Assembly (NCBI RefSeq): GCF_019793435.1
Contig: NZ_JAILYH010000030.1
Coordinates: 1-49,675, forward strand
Reading direction: 5' to 3'
DNA from: Rhizobium redzepovicii
GTDB lineage: Bacteria > Pseudomonadota > Alphaproteobacteria > Rhizobiales > Rhizobiaceae
Length of the DNA stretch: 49,675 nucleotides
In this document: positions 23,390-32,493 of the stretch, one piece after another
How the letters are laid out: every line of letters begins with the position of its first letter
Position numbering within the stretch: position 1 is the first letter of the stretch
Position numbers and translations under genes: made by a program
The notes under the pieces: model-generated
What the model saw: only the letters and a program-made list of their open reading frames with translations
Database searches by the model: none
Told to the model about the DNA's origin: nothing

Positions 23390-25927
23390 TTAGGAGACCG
23401 CGGCCATCCGCACGATGCTGGCAGGCGAAGTCCTGCGGCCGTCGGCGGTCTGAAAGTGGGAAATTCTTTCGTTCAACAGTTCCACCTGCTGCCGAAGCCT
23501 GTGAATTTCCGCGGTGTTTTCCTCCACCATTGCTGCGTTGTGCTGGGTGATATGCTCGACGTCGCGAACGGCGTTGTTCACCTCGTCGATGCCCTTGTAT
23601 TGCGTGGTCGTGGAAGCAGAAATGACCTGCACCAGTCCATTAATCGAGGTGAAGTGCTCCATGATGGCAGAAAGCGCATGGCCGGTTTCCTCGACGAGGG
23701 TGACGCCGGCGCCAACCTGCGATGCGCTGTTGGAGATGAGGTCCTTGATCTCGCGGGCAGCCTTGGCGCAACGCTGGGCAAGCTCACGCACCTCCTGAGC
23801 AACCACGGCAAAACCTCTGCCGGCCTCGCCTGCGCGCGCCGCTTCCACACCCGCGTTGAGGGCAAGAAGATTGGTCTGGAACGCGATCTCGTCGATCACA
23901 CCGATGATGCTGGTGACCTTCTCGGACGACCGGTTGATGGCGCCCATGGCATCGACGGCCTTCGCCACGACGGCTGCGGAATGCTCGGCCTGGCGGTGTG
24001 CTTCCGCAACCGAAAGTGATGTCTGGCGGGCGTTTTCAGCGGTCGTCCGCACGCTGTCGGTCAGTTCACCCAGCACCCGCGAACTCTCCTCTAGCGCTGC
24101 GGCCTGCTGTTCCGTGCGCCGCGCCAGATCGTCGGCGGCGCCTGAAAGATTGGTGCTGCCCTCGGCTATCTCGTAGGTCGTGTTGCGGACCTCGGCGAGC
24201 GTCAGGCGCAACGCATCGATGGCGTGATTGTAGGTTTGCGCCATCGCGACATAGTCTGCGGCCAGATCCTCGCTCATCTCGGCCGCGAGATTGCCATTGG
24301 CAAGCTTGCCCAGCATGTCCGACAGCGCCGTCAGAGCCTCACTCTGTTCCGCCTCGATGCGCGCCTGCTCGGCGGCGCGGCGGGCCTGCTCCCGTTCGTC
24401 CCGCGCCCTGTTTGCCTCGGCCACCTCTTCCAGCCTTGTCTTCTCAAGCGCCTGATCGCGGAAAACGGTCACCGAGCGGATCATGTCGCCGATTTCGTCG
24501 CCACGCTTGCCGTCGCCGATGGCAACGTTCAGATCGCCGGCGGCAAGCCGCATCATCGTCTGGGTGATCCGCTTCAGCGGCCCACGCAGAGTTTCGATCA
24601 GCATGAGGCCGCCGATGATCGCAAGCACGGTGCCCGCAATCATCGCCGCGAGCGACATCGTCGCCGAGCGCTGGCTGATTTCCTTGCCGCTCTCCTGCGC
24701 CGTGCTGACGAACTGTTCGAGCGTATGGCTTGCGTCGGCCACAAGTGCGGTCGCCGCCTCCTTGTCCGCGCGCCACCGGTCGGCGATCGAGATCAGAAGC
24801 GAGGTGTCCTTCTCGATCGTCGCAAGCGACGGCTCGATCTTCTTGGCAAGATCCTGCAGCGCGGCATTTTTACCGCTCAAGGGAACAAGCTTTGCAGCGC
24901 TTTCGCGCAATGCCTTGAGATCGGCGAGAACCTCATCCCGCGACTCTGCATCGACCCGCCTGTTCAGTTCACTCAGGTGCAGGCGCAGATCGTCGATCGA
25001 TTTGAAGGCGGTGTTGACGATCGCCACCATCGAACGAAGCGTTGAAATGCTCGCATCCATGCCGGTAAAGCGCTCGATCGCCGTGTCCGCATTGCCGGAG
25101 GCGAGTTTTGCAAATTGTTCCTGCAGGCCCTGCAGATCCTGATCGACGGGAGCGTAAGCTTCGAGCGTCAGGCGGCTGTCCTTGGCCATGGGGGCGAGCT
25201 TGTCCAGGACCGGCTTTAGCGCAGCGATCTGGCTTTGAGCCTTGTCGGAGGCAAGCGCCCCGCTGTCGGCGACCTCTTTGACCAGCGGCGGCAGAAGGCT
25301 GCCGATGGCCTGGCCGAGCTTCTGAGGGTCGGCTGCCGCCGCGGTCGCCTTGCGCAGTTTGGCAATGCGACCCGCGAGATTCTTATAGGCCGAGGCGTCG
25401 AGAAGAAGCGCCCGGACGAAGGCCTCCTTGCCATTCGCCTGATCCTGGAGAACGTCGAGCTGTTTGCGCGCCGTCTGGCTTTCCTTAAACAGCCCGGCCA
25501 CCGCGTCGTCGATCGCCTGTTCGGTATTGACGCGCTCCTGCGACACAGCCCATAGCGCGTCGGCGGCGCGCTGCATCTTAGCCCCGAGTTCGCGCACCGC
25601 GGCGATCTGCTGCTTTTGTGCAGGATCGATCAGCATGGCATCGAGCGTCGCCGCGCCCTTCTGCTGATCGGAGATGCTGGCGATCAATCGATCGCGCGTG
25701 GCCGCTGTCGGAAGATCGGTAAAGGCGGTCAGCGAGGATCGCAGTTGCTGGAAACTGGAAAGGGTATCGATCGTCTGCCGGGTCAGGGTCATCTGCCCGT
25801 TCAGCGTGCCGGCGGTGAAATAACCGAAAAGACCGATGCCGGCGATGAGAACGATCAGCGGCACGACGAAGAAGAGCACCTTCGTCACGATCCGCATACG
25901 TTGCAACAGTCGGTCAATCAACGCCAT
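23390..25927 (-). CDS. Methyl-accepting chemotaxis protein with large periplasmic domain
   Basis: An 845-residue transmembrane receptor, taking the ATG at 25925-25927 so that the protein starts just before the first membrane segment (KVLFFVVPLIVLIAGIGLFG, from about residue 16). A helical periplasmic domain of nearly 400 residues follows, rich in Leu, Ala and Gln heptads. The second membrane segment (AAMIAGTVLAIIGGLMLIET) leads into a HAMP domain, a coiled coil with many Arg, Ala and Glu residues, and the methyl-accepting signalling domain. Its hairpin tip is the canonical IIGVIDEIAFQTNLLALNAG, then VEAARAGEAGRGFAVVAQEV. The gene follows putA on the same strand 219 bp downstream, so proline or a related compound is a candidate ligand, though position is the only support. 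Confidence 0.92.
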   Translation of the reverse strand: MALIDRLLQRMRIVTKVLFFVVPLIVLIAGIGLFGYFTAGTLNGQMTLTRQTIDTLSSFQQLRSSLTAFTDLPTAATRDRLIASISDQQKGAATLDAMLIDPAQKQQIAAVRELGAKMQRAADALWAVSQERVNTEQAIDDAVAGLFKESQTARKQLDVLQDQANGKEAFVRALLLDASAYKNLAGRIAKLRKATAAAADPQKLGQAIGSLLPPLVKEVADSGALASDKAQSQIAALKPVLDKLAPMAKDSRLTLEAYAPVDQDLQGLQEQFAKLASGNADTAIERFTGMDASISTLRSMVAIVNTAFKSIDDLRLHLSELNRRVDAESRDEVLADLKALRESAAKLVPLSGKNAALQDLAKKIEPSLATIEKDTSLLISIADRWRADKEAATALVADASHTLEQFVSTAQESGKEISQRSATMSLAAMIAGTVLAIIGGLMLIETLRGPLKRITQTMMRLAAGDLNVAIGDGKRGDEIGDMIRSVTVFRDQALEKTRLEEVAEANRARDEREQARRAAEQARIEAEQSEALTALSDMLGKLANGNLAAEMSEDLAADYVAMAQTYNHAIDALRLTLAEVRNTTYEIAEGSTNLSGAADDLARRTEQQAAALEESSRVLGELTDSVRTTAENARQTSLSVAEAHRQAEHSAAVVAKAVDAMGAINRSSEKVTSIIGVIDEIAFQTNLLALNAGVEAARAGEAGRGFAVVAQEVRELAQRCAKAAREIKDLISNSASQVGAGVTLVEETGHALSAIMEHFTSINGLVQVISASTTTQYKGIDEVNNAVRDVEHITQHNAAMVEENTAEIHRLRQQVELLNERISHFQTADGRRTSPASIVRMAAVS

Positions 25928-26112
25928 AAGGAAGCCCCCGCCCAGGAAATTGCCTGCTTCTCCGGCGCGACCAATCACATCGACATACAGCTTCAGCGGT
26001 CATGTCGATGTGACCGCAATTAGCAGTCGTTGCGCCAGCTTGTCACGATAGCCAGAACTCTTAAAAAAATGGTCAATGGTGTCGAGTTTTTTGGAACATA
26101 CGAAATAGCGAT

Positions 26113-26136
26113 CGAGGGCGCATTTCTGCGCCCTCG
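26113..26136 (-). terminator. Stem-loop after putA
   Basis: CGAGGGCGCA (26113-26122) and TGCGCCCTCG (26127-26136) pair perfectly over ten bases with a four-base loop, eleven bases past the putA stop codon. On the minus strand it is followed by ATCGCTATTTCG, which is only weakly U-rich. It probably terminates putA transcription or protects the 3' end. Confidence 0.65.
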
Positions 26137-26146
26137 TCTCGTCTTC

Positions 26147-29100
26147 TCAGCCGATCGCCATCAGGCTGGCATTGCCGCCGGCTGCGGCGGTGTTGATCGA
26201 CGTGGACACCTCCTCCAGCAGCCAGTTCAGGCAATAGGCCTCGGGATCGCTAGCCAATTCCTCGCTCGTCGCAGCCTGGACCAACAGAAGCGGCCCCGGC
26301 AGAGCAGCGATCCTCTGATTGACCACCAGAACCCTGTCGCGATCGCCTTCGACAAGTGCGCCGGAGAACGGCCCGTCTTTCTCCCAATCCGACGTCCAGG
26401 AAACCCGGCCGGAGACGGCGGCCGGCAGGTCCGCCAGGACCGATTTCGCGAAGGAACCCGCATCCACGACAACGTGGTTGCCGGTCGACAGGGCTGCGGC
26501 GATCTGGCGATAGAGCCCGGTTTCGGTCTGCGGCACGGCTAGAATGCGGCCGCGGGGATGGAGCGCATAGAGATTTCGCTCGCCGACCGGACCGGTGAGT
26601 TCGCGTTCGAGCCCGAGCGCCGAACGGCTTGCATATCTGCGCGCCGCTTCCCCTTCGGCCGGCAAACCCTTCTTGTCGAGCCAGACGATATAATCGCGAA
26701 GGGCAAGGTCCGTATGGACGGAATCCTGCTGCGGCGGCACGGGAGCGCGCTGCACCAGCCGGCCGATATAGAGCGGACCACCGGCCTTCGGACCCGTTCC
26801 CGACAGGCCGCGGCCGCCGAAAGGCTGCACGCCGACGACGGCGCCGATGATGTTGCGGTTGACGTAGAGGTTGCCGGCCTTGATGCGGCTGGTCACATGC
26901 GCGATCGTTTCGTCGAGCCGGGTGTGAAGCCCGAAGGTGAGGCCGTAGCCGGATGCGTTGATGTCGTCGATCAGGCGATCGAGGCCGTTTCGCTTGAAGC
27001 GGACGACATGCAGGACCGGCCCGAAGATCTCCCGCGTCAGGTCCGACAGGGCCTTGATCTCGATGATCGTCGGCGGAACGAAGGTCCCGACCGCGGCACT
27101 TTCGGGCAGCGGCAGCTGATCCACCTTGCGGCCGGCGCCGCGCATCTGCTCGATATGCTGGTCGATCTCGGCCTTCGCGCCATCGTTGATGACAGGACCG
27201 ACATCGATGCTCAGCCGATCGGTACGGCCAATCGTCAGTTCGCGGAAGGCGCCCTTCAGCATGGCGAGGGTCCGGTCGGCCACATCGTCCTGCAGGCAGA
27301 GGACGCGGAGCGCCGAGCAGCGCTGGCCGGCGCTGTCGAAAGCCGAGGCAATGACATCGGCCACCACCTGCTCGGCGAGAGCCGAGGAATCGACGATCAT
27401 GCCGTTCTGGCCGCCGGTTTCGGCAATCAGCGGGATCGGCTTGCCTGACGAAGACAGCCGTTCGGCGAGCTGCGCCTGGATCATTCGGGCGACTTCGGTC
27501 GAGCCGGTAAACATGACGCCTGCCGTTTCCGGGGCACCCACCATGCCGGCACCGAGGCGGCCGCTGCCGGGCACGAATTGCAGGGCGCCGACAGGCACGC
27601 CGGCCTCATGGAGGATCTTGACGCTCTCCGAAGCTATGATCGGCGTGACGCCGGCAGGTTTGGCAAGCACGGGATTGCCGGCCACCAGTGCGGCGGCCAC
27701 CTGCCCGGTGAAGATCGCCAGCGGGAAATTCCACGGGCTGATGCAGACGATGGGCCCGAGGGGCGCATGGGACGGCCCGAGCGTCTTGCGCGCCTGTTCG
27801 GCGTAGTAGCGCAGGAAGTCGATTGCCTCGCGCACCTCACCGACGGCATTGGCGGCGGATTTGCCGGCTTCGCGCATGATGATGCCCATCAGCGTCTTGA
27901 TGCGGGCCTGCATGATGTCGGCCGCCCGCTCCAGGCAGGCAGCGCGCTCGGCCGGCGGCACCGCGGCCCATTGCGGCGCATGCTTGGCCGCCATCGCGAC
28001 GATCCGGGCCGCCTCTTCGACCTTCAACTCAGTGACCGTGCCGACGACGTCGCGGTGATCGGCAGGATTGAGGACGTCACGCGTCACCCCATCCGTGGAG
28101 CCATCGGCAAGGATCGGAAGTGCGTGCCAGGGATTGGCAGCCGAGGCGGCGAGCGTCTCGGCCAGGTCGAAAAGTGTCGCCTCGTTCGAGAGATCGAGAC
28201 CGTCGGAATTGGCGCGGGCGCTGCCGTAAAGCGCCTTCGGCGCGGCGATCTGCACGTGAGGTGCGCCGACGACCGGCATGGCGGCGACCGTCTCGGCAGG
28301 ATCGGCGATCAGCGCCTCGACCGAGACATTCGGATCGGAGATGCGGTGCACGAAGGAGGAATTGGCGCCGTTTTCCAGCAGACGCCGCACCAGATAGGCA
28401 AGCAGCGTCTCATGCGTTCCGACAGGCGCATAGATGCGGCAGGGCCGATCGAGCTTTTCCTTGCCGACGACTTCATCATAGAGAGGTTCGCCCATGCCGT
28501 GCAGGCACTGGAACTCGTATTTGCCGACGGCGAAATCGGGACCGGCGAGATGATAGATCGTCGCCAGCGTCTGCGCATTATGGCTGGCAAACTGCGGGAA
28601 GACGGCGTCGGGCGCGTTCAGCAGCTTGCGCGCGCAGGTGATATAGGCGACGTCGGTATAAATTTTGCGGGTATAGACCGGATAGTCGTCGAGGCCATCC
28701 AGCTGGGCGCGCTTGATTTCCGCATCCCAATAGGCGCCCTTGACCAGACGCACCATGACCCGGCGCCTGGAACGGCGGGCGAGATCGATGACATAGTCGA
28801 GCACGAAGGGGCAGCGCTTGCCATAGGCCTGCACGACGAATCCCAGCCCATTCCAGCCGGCGAGATCAGGAGCAAAGCAGAGTTCTTCGAGCAGATCGAG
28901 CGAAAGCTCCAGCCGGTCGGCTTCCTCGGCGTCGATGTTCAGGCCGATATCGTAGGACTTGGCGAGAACGGCGAGCGCCTTGACCTTCGGCAGCAGCTCT
29001 CCCATCACCCGGCCGGCCTGCGCCCTGACATAGCGGGGATGCAGGGCCGAAAGCTTGATCGAAATACCAGGGCCGTCATAGATGCCGCGCCCGTTCGAGG

Positions 29101-29854
29101 CTTTGCCGATGGCGTGGATCGCCTTTTCGTAATCCTTGAAATAACGTTCGGCATCGGCAGCCGTCGTCGCGGCCTCGCCCAGCATATCGTAGGAATAGCG
29201 GAAGCCGCGCGCTTCGAGCGGCCGGGCGCGCTTCAGTGCCTCCTCGATCGTTTCGCCGGTGACGAACTGCTCGCCCATCATGCGCATCGCCATATCGACG
29301 CCGCGACGGATGACCGGCTCGCCGGCACGCGCGATCAGCCGCGTCAGCGCCGCGGACAGGCTGCGGTCGTTGACCGTCGACGTCAGCTTGCCGGTGACGA
29401 CGAGGCCCCAGGTGGCGGCGTTGACGAACATGGATTTGCCGCCGCCGATATGCGAGGTCCAGTTGCCCTCGGCGATCTTGTCGCGGATCAGCGCATCGCG
29501 GGTGTCGGTATCGGGAATGCGCAGCAGCGCTTCGGCAAGGCACATGAGCGCCACGCCTTCCTGGCTGGAGAGCGAATATTCCTGCACCAGCCCCTCGACG
29601 CCGGTGCCCTTATGCTTGGCGCGCAGCGCCTCGATCAGCGTGCGGGCGGTACTGCGAATGTCGTAGCGCTTCGCCTCGGAAACGCGCGCGGCCGCAACGA
29701 GGGGCGGCAGGCATTCGGTTTCCGGGCGGCGATAGGCCGCCGTGATGGCCTGGCGAAGTTCCGATTGCGGCCGGATCGGCGGGGCAAAGGCGGCGAAGGG
29801 TGCGCCGCCGGCGGGTTCTTTGGAGGAAGCGGTGTCGATCGCTGCGTTCAACAT
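26147..29854 (-). CDS. putA: Bifunctional proline dehydrogenase / L-glutamate gamma-semialdehyde dehydrogenase
   Basis: A 1235-residue peripheral membrane flavoprotein that oxidises proline to P5C and then glutamate. After an N-terminal helical arm, the proline dehydrogenase barrel covers about residues 190-480: LNIDAEEADRLELSLDLLEE, VMVRLVKGAYWDAEIKRAQL, YEFQCLHGMGEPLYDE and YAPVGTHETLLAYLVRRLLE. The aldehyde dehydrogenase part (about 560-1050) has PWNFPLAIFTGQVAAALVAG, AETGGQNGMIVDSSA and the catalytic cysteine in FDSAGQRCSALRVL. A C-terminal extension of about 180 residues follows. It lacks the ribbon-helix-helix DNA-binding domain that opens enterobacterial PutA (which is about 1320 residues), so it cannot autoregulate. 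The divergent Lrp-type gene supplies that function. Confidence 0.97.
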   Translation of the reverse strand: MLNAAIDTASSKEPAGGAPFAAFAPPIRPQSELRQAITAAYRRPETECLPPLVAAARVSEAKRYDIRSTARTLIEALRAKHKGTGVEGLVQEYSLSSQEGVALMCLAEALLRIPDTDTRDALIRDKIAEGNWTSHIGGGKSMFVNAATWGLVVTGKLTSTVNDRSLSAALTRLIARAGEPVIRRGVDMAMRMMGEQFVTGETIEEALKRARPLEARGFRYSYDMLGEAATTAADAERYFKDYEKAIHAIGKASNGRGIYDGPGISIKLSALHPRYVRAQAGRVMGELLPKVKALAVLAKSYDIGLNIDAEEADRLELSLDLLEELCFAPDLAGWNGLGFVVQAYGKRCPFVLDYVIDLARRSRRRVMVRLVKGAYWDAEIKRAQLDGLDDYPVYTRKIYTDVAYITCARKLLNAPDAVFPQFASHNAQTLATIYHLAGPDFAVGKYEFQCLHGMGEPLYDEVVGKEKLDRPCRIYAPVGTHETLLAYLVRRLLENGANSSFVHRISDPNVSVEALIADPAETVAAMPVVGAPHVQIAAPKALYGSARANSDGLDLSNEATLFDLAETLAASAANPWHALPILADGSTDGVTRDVLNPADHRDVVGTVTELKVEEAARIVAMAAKHAPQWAAVPPAERAACLERAADIMQARIKTLMGIIMREAGKSAANAVGEVREAIDFLRYYAEQARKTLGPSHAPLGPIVCISPWNFPLAIFTGQVAAALVAGNPVLAKPAGVTPIIASESVKILHEAGVPVGALQFVPGSGRLGAGMVGAPETAGVMFTGSTEVARMIQAQLAERLSSSGKPIPLIAETGGQNGMIVDSSALAEQVVADVIASAFDSAGQRCSALRVLCLQDDVADRTLAMLKGAFRELTIGRTDRLSIDVGPVINDGAKAEIDQHIEQMRGAGRKVDQLPLPESAAVGTFVPPTIIEIKALSDLTREIFGPVLHVVRFKRNGLDRLIDDINASGYGLTFGLHTRLDETIAHVTSRIKAGNLYVNRNIIGAVVGVQPFGGRGLSGTGPKAGGPLYIGRLVQRAPVPPQQDSVHTDLALRDYIVWLDKKGLPAEGEAARRYASRSALGLERELTGPVGERNLYALHPRGRILAVPQTETGLYRQIAAALSTGNHVVVDAGSFAKSVLADLPAAVSGRVSWTSDWEKDGPFSGALVEGDRDRVLVVNQRIAALPGPLLLVQAATSEELASDPEAYCLNWLLEEVSTSINTAAAGGNASLMAIG

Positions 29855-30262
29855 GGGAGTCCCTGATCAGTGAATGTTTCGTCTAACGGATAAATGGAAC
29901 ACCGGGCTCATCGTCCCAGGTGTCATGATCCGTAAAAATCGGGCCGGAATATTCCGTCTCGTGAAGCGGACGCGCATTGGGCTTGTCCCGCTTGAGGGTG
30001 AAGGCGGCAGCGACCGCTCTTATCGCCACCGGCCGGTAGTGAGCGAGCAGATCCAGTCTTTGATCGCCATCCGCTTTTCTCTCATGCATCTATGATCCCC
30101 CTTTTTGCGCGTCGCAGCTACCGATTCCGGCAATGCGCCGAGCGTCCGCGCCCTTCCTCCCGTTGCCGATGCATAATCTACCACAGCCGCAAATCGCGAT
30201 CTCACTTGATTTCAACGGTTTTCAAGCTGTATGAACTTATAAATCGAGCACAGAGAGTTCAA
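29855..30262. promoter_or_regulatory. putA-putR divergent intergenic region
   Basis: This 408-bp interval must hold both promoters and the Lrp-type binding sites. I could not pick a convincing consensus box; the last 80 bp before putR are A/T-rich (TTTTCAAGCTGTATGAACTT). A minus-strand frame at 29883-30089 (68 residues, ending DTWDDEPGVPFIR) is open but has no clear ribosome-binding site. I give it only about one chance in four of being a real small gene. Confidence 0.5.
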
Positions 30263-30757
30263 ATGGCCACAGAAACCGACATCTTTAGTGAATTGGACCA
30301 GTTCGACAGGAAAATCCTCGCCGCACTCGCCGAGGACGGCAGGCTGTCGATCACCGATCTCGCCGCGCGCGTCGGGCTTTCGAAGACACCATGCCAGATT
30401 CGCTTCAAGCGGCTGATCGGCGACGGCTATATCGAAGGCTTCAAGGCCGTCCTCAATCCGTCGAAAATGCAGCTCGACCACATCGCCTTCGTCGAGGTGA
30501 AGCTTTCCGATACCCGCGAGGATGCGCTGAAAAGCTTCAACGAGGCCATCAAGAAGATCCGGGAAGTCGAAGAGTGCCACATGATCGCCGGCAGGTTCGA
30601 TTATCTCCTCAAGATCCGAACCCGCGATATCGGCCGCTACCGCCGCGTGCTGGGCGAGCGCATCTCGACGCTGCCCCATGTTGCCAACACCTCGACCAAT
30701 GTGGCGATGGAGACGATCAAGGAAGGCTGGGACAAATTCGGCTCGAGCCTTTCGTGA
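30263..30757 (+). CDS. putR: Lrp/AsnC-family activator of putA
   Basis: A 164-residue protein from the ATG at 30263; the open frame extends upstream, but the added residues do not fit the family. The helix-turn-helix is LDQFDRKILAALAEDGRLSI then TDLAARVGLSKTPCQIRFKR (residues about 11-50). The ligand-binding RAM domain follows (HIAFVEVKLSDTREDALKSF, then VEECHMIAGRFDYLLKIRTR). Divergent placement from a PutA that lacks its own DNA-binding domain matches the known alphaproteobacterial putR-putA arrangement, in which PutR activates putA when proline is present. The neighbour identifies it more firmly than the sequence alone. Confidence 0.9.
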   Translation: MATETDIFSELDQFDRKILAALAEDGRLSITDLAARVGLSKTPCQIRFKRLIGDGYIEGFKAVLNPSKMQLDHIAFVEVKLSDTREDALKSFNEAIKKIREVEECHMIAGRFDYLLKIRTRDIGRYRRVLGERISTLPHVANTSTNVAMETIKEGWDKFGSSLS

Positions 30758-30825
30758 AGGAAGACGGCTGCCCACAGTCCTGCTAAGCCGATATTCGGCG
30801 ACTGAAGCTGAGTGCGAGGATCAAG

Positions 30826-32478
30826 ATGGACCAAGCCAATGGCGTCCCATTATCGGCCGACGAACAGCGTGAAGCGCGCCGACTACAATATCTTCCCTGG
30901 GAACGCATTGTAGCGGACCTCGATCATCCGGCACACGTCGCCCGCAAGGCAGCGCTTCGGCGGGCATGCGGCGCGGAGCTTGCCGAAACCTCCTATATTG
31001 CCGAGAACGCCGCGATCTTCACCGAGAGCCTGGTGATGGGCGAGCGGTCGTGGATTGCGGGACACGCACTCGTTCGCGGCGATGTGATCCTCGGAGAGGA
31101 CTGCTCGATCAATCCCTATGCCTGCGTTTCCGGCAAGGTGACGTGCGGCAATGGGGTGCGGATTGCCTCGCACGCATCGATCGTCGGATTCAATCACGGC
31201 TTCGACGATCCGGATCGCCCCATCCACCGCCAGGGCGTCGTCAGCCTCGGCATCGTCATCGGCGACGATGTCTGGATCGGCGCCAATTGCGTGATCCTCG
31301 ACGGCGTCACGATCGGCAACGGCGCCGTCATTGCGGCCGGGGCGGTGGTGACGCAAGATATTCCTGCGCTTGCGATTGCCGGCGGCGTACCGGCAAAGGT
31401 GCTGCGGAGCCGGGGCGCACCGGCCAGGAAATCCGGCATCGCGGAGATCGAAGATCGACTGGTCAGGCTCGGGCAGAAGGTGAAGGAACAATGGCCGGAT
31501 ATCCTTGCGCGCTGGAAAACCTCTGAGGGCTATGAATCGCTGGAAGCGGACGGCGGCAGGCGGCCGGCGATCCGGCATCTCTGCGATGCCATCGAGATCG
31601 CCGCCGGCTTCGATCAGCTGCCGCCCGGGCTCGATGCCTCGCAAACCGTCGAGCGTCTCCGGGGTCTTCAGGAGCGGGAGACAGGCCTCTTTCCGGAGGC
31701 GCATTCGCATGGGCAGGACCGGGCGTTGAGAGAAGATCCGAAGGCACTCTACAACGTGCTTTCGGTCGGCTATGCGCTCGAGTTGCTCGGCTCCAGGCCG
31801 CGACACTCGATCCAGGCGGTTCAGATCGATGCGCAGGAACTGGAGCAATGGCTGAGCGCGCTGCCCTGGTTGAGCCGGGCGTGGCACGCCGGCAGCGTCA
31901 TCGATGCCATCGGAACCGCTATGTATTTCAACGCCAGGTATTTCGGCATCAAAGGGCCACGGCAGGCGCTCTTCGAGTGGCTGAGCCGCAATGCCAACAG
32001 AGTCTCGGGCCTATGGGGCGAACCGACGGCGCTCGAAGGATGGCTCCAGCCGGTGAACGGTTTTTACCGTCTGACACGCGGCACCTACGCGCAGTTCGGC
32101 GTGCCGCTCCCGCACCCGCACGCCTCGCTCGAAACGGTCCACCTGAATTACCGCAATCACAAGGGCTTCGTTGCTCAGAAATACAATGCCTGCAACCTGC
32201 TCGATACGATCCATCCGCTGCTGCTGATTGCCCGGCAGACCGATTACCGGCGGGCCGATGGCGAAGCGATTGCCCGCAATCTCATTTCACGAGCGCTGGA
32301 TAGATGGCGGGATGGCGAAGGATTCCCCTTCGCCGACGGTGGCGAACCGAGCTTGCAGGGAACGGAAATGTGGCTTTCCGTCATCCACCTGGCGGCCGAT
32401 TTTGTCGGCCTGTCGGATCGCTTCACCTTTGTTCCGAAGGGCGTGCACCGGACGGCGACTCCGGGATTGGGCTTGTAG
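30826..32478 (+). CDS. Left-handed beta-helix acyltransferase fused to an unrecognised helical domain
   Basis: A 550-residue protein. Residues about 55-195 are hexapeptide repeats (AENAAIFTESLVMGERSWIA, GIVIGDDVWIGANCVILDGV, TIGNGAVIAAGAVVT) ending in the usual AGGVPAKVLRSRG cap, as in sugar and serine O-acetyltransferases; His124 in GFNHGF is a likely general base. From about residue 240 to the end lies a second, mostly helical region with repeated aromatic and His-rich stretches (LPWLSRAWHAGSVIDAIGTA, FGVPLPHPHASLETVHLNYR, WRDGEGFPFADGGEPSLQGT). Its rhythm suggests an alpha/alpha-toroid like those of terpenoid cyclases or protein prenyltransferases. I do not know the substrate. It is 69 bp after putR on the same strand and convergent with the LysR gene. 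Fold of the second half is inference. Confidence 0.7.
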   Translation: MDQANGVPLSADEQREARRLQYLPWERIVADLDHPAHVARKAALRRACGAELAETSYIAENAAIFTESLVMGERSWIAGHALVRGDVILGEDCSINPYACVSGKVTCGNGVRIASHASIVGFNHGFDDPDRPIHRQGVVSLGIVIGDDVWIGANCVILDGVTIGNGAVIAAGAVVTQDIPALAIAGGVPAKVLRSRGAPARKSGIAEIEDRLVRLGQKVKEQWPDILARWKTSEGYESLEADGGRRPAIRHLCDAIEIAAGFDQLPPGLDASQTVERLRGLQERETGLFPEAHSHGQDRALREDPKALYNVLSVGYALELLGSRPRHSIQAVQIDAQELEQWLSALPWLSRAWHAGSVIDAIGTAMYFNARYFGIKGPRQALFEWLSRNANRVSGLWGEPTALEGWLQPVNGFYRLTRGTYAQFGVPLPHPHASLETVHLNYRNHKGFVAQKYNACNLLDTIHPLLLIARQTDYRRADGEAIARNLISRALDRWRDGEGFPFADGGEPSLQGTEMWLSVIHLAADFVGLSDRFTFVPKGVHRTATPGLGL

Positions 32479-32493
32479 CTTTGGCCTTCTCGA

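Noticed and set aside
27578..29866. Very long plus-strand open frame (762 codons) opposite putA
   Set aside because: It is the antisense of a high-GC gene with strong codon bias; it has no recognisable domain and putA on the other strand is certain.
29883..30089. 68-codon minus-strand frame between putA and putR
   Set aside because: No clear ribosome-binding site and it occupies the shared promoter region; kept only as a low-probability note.
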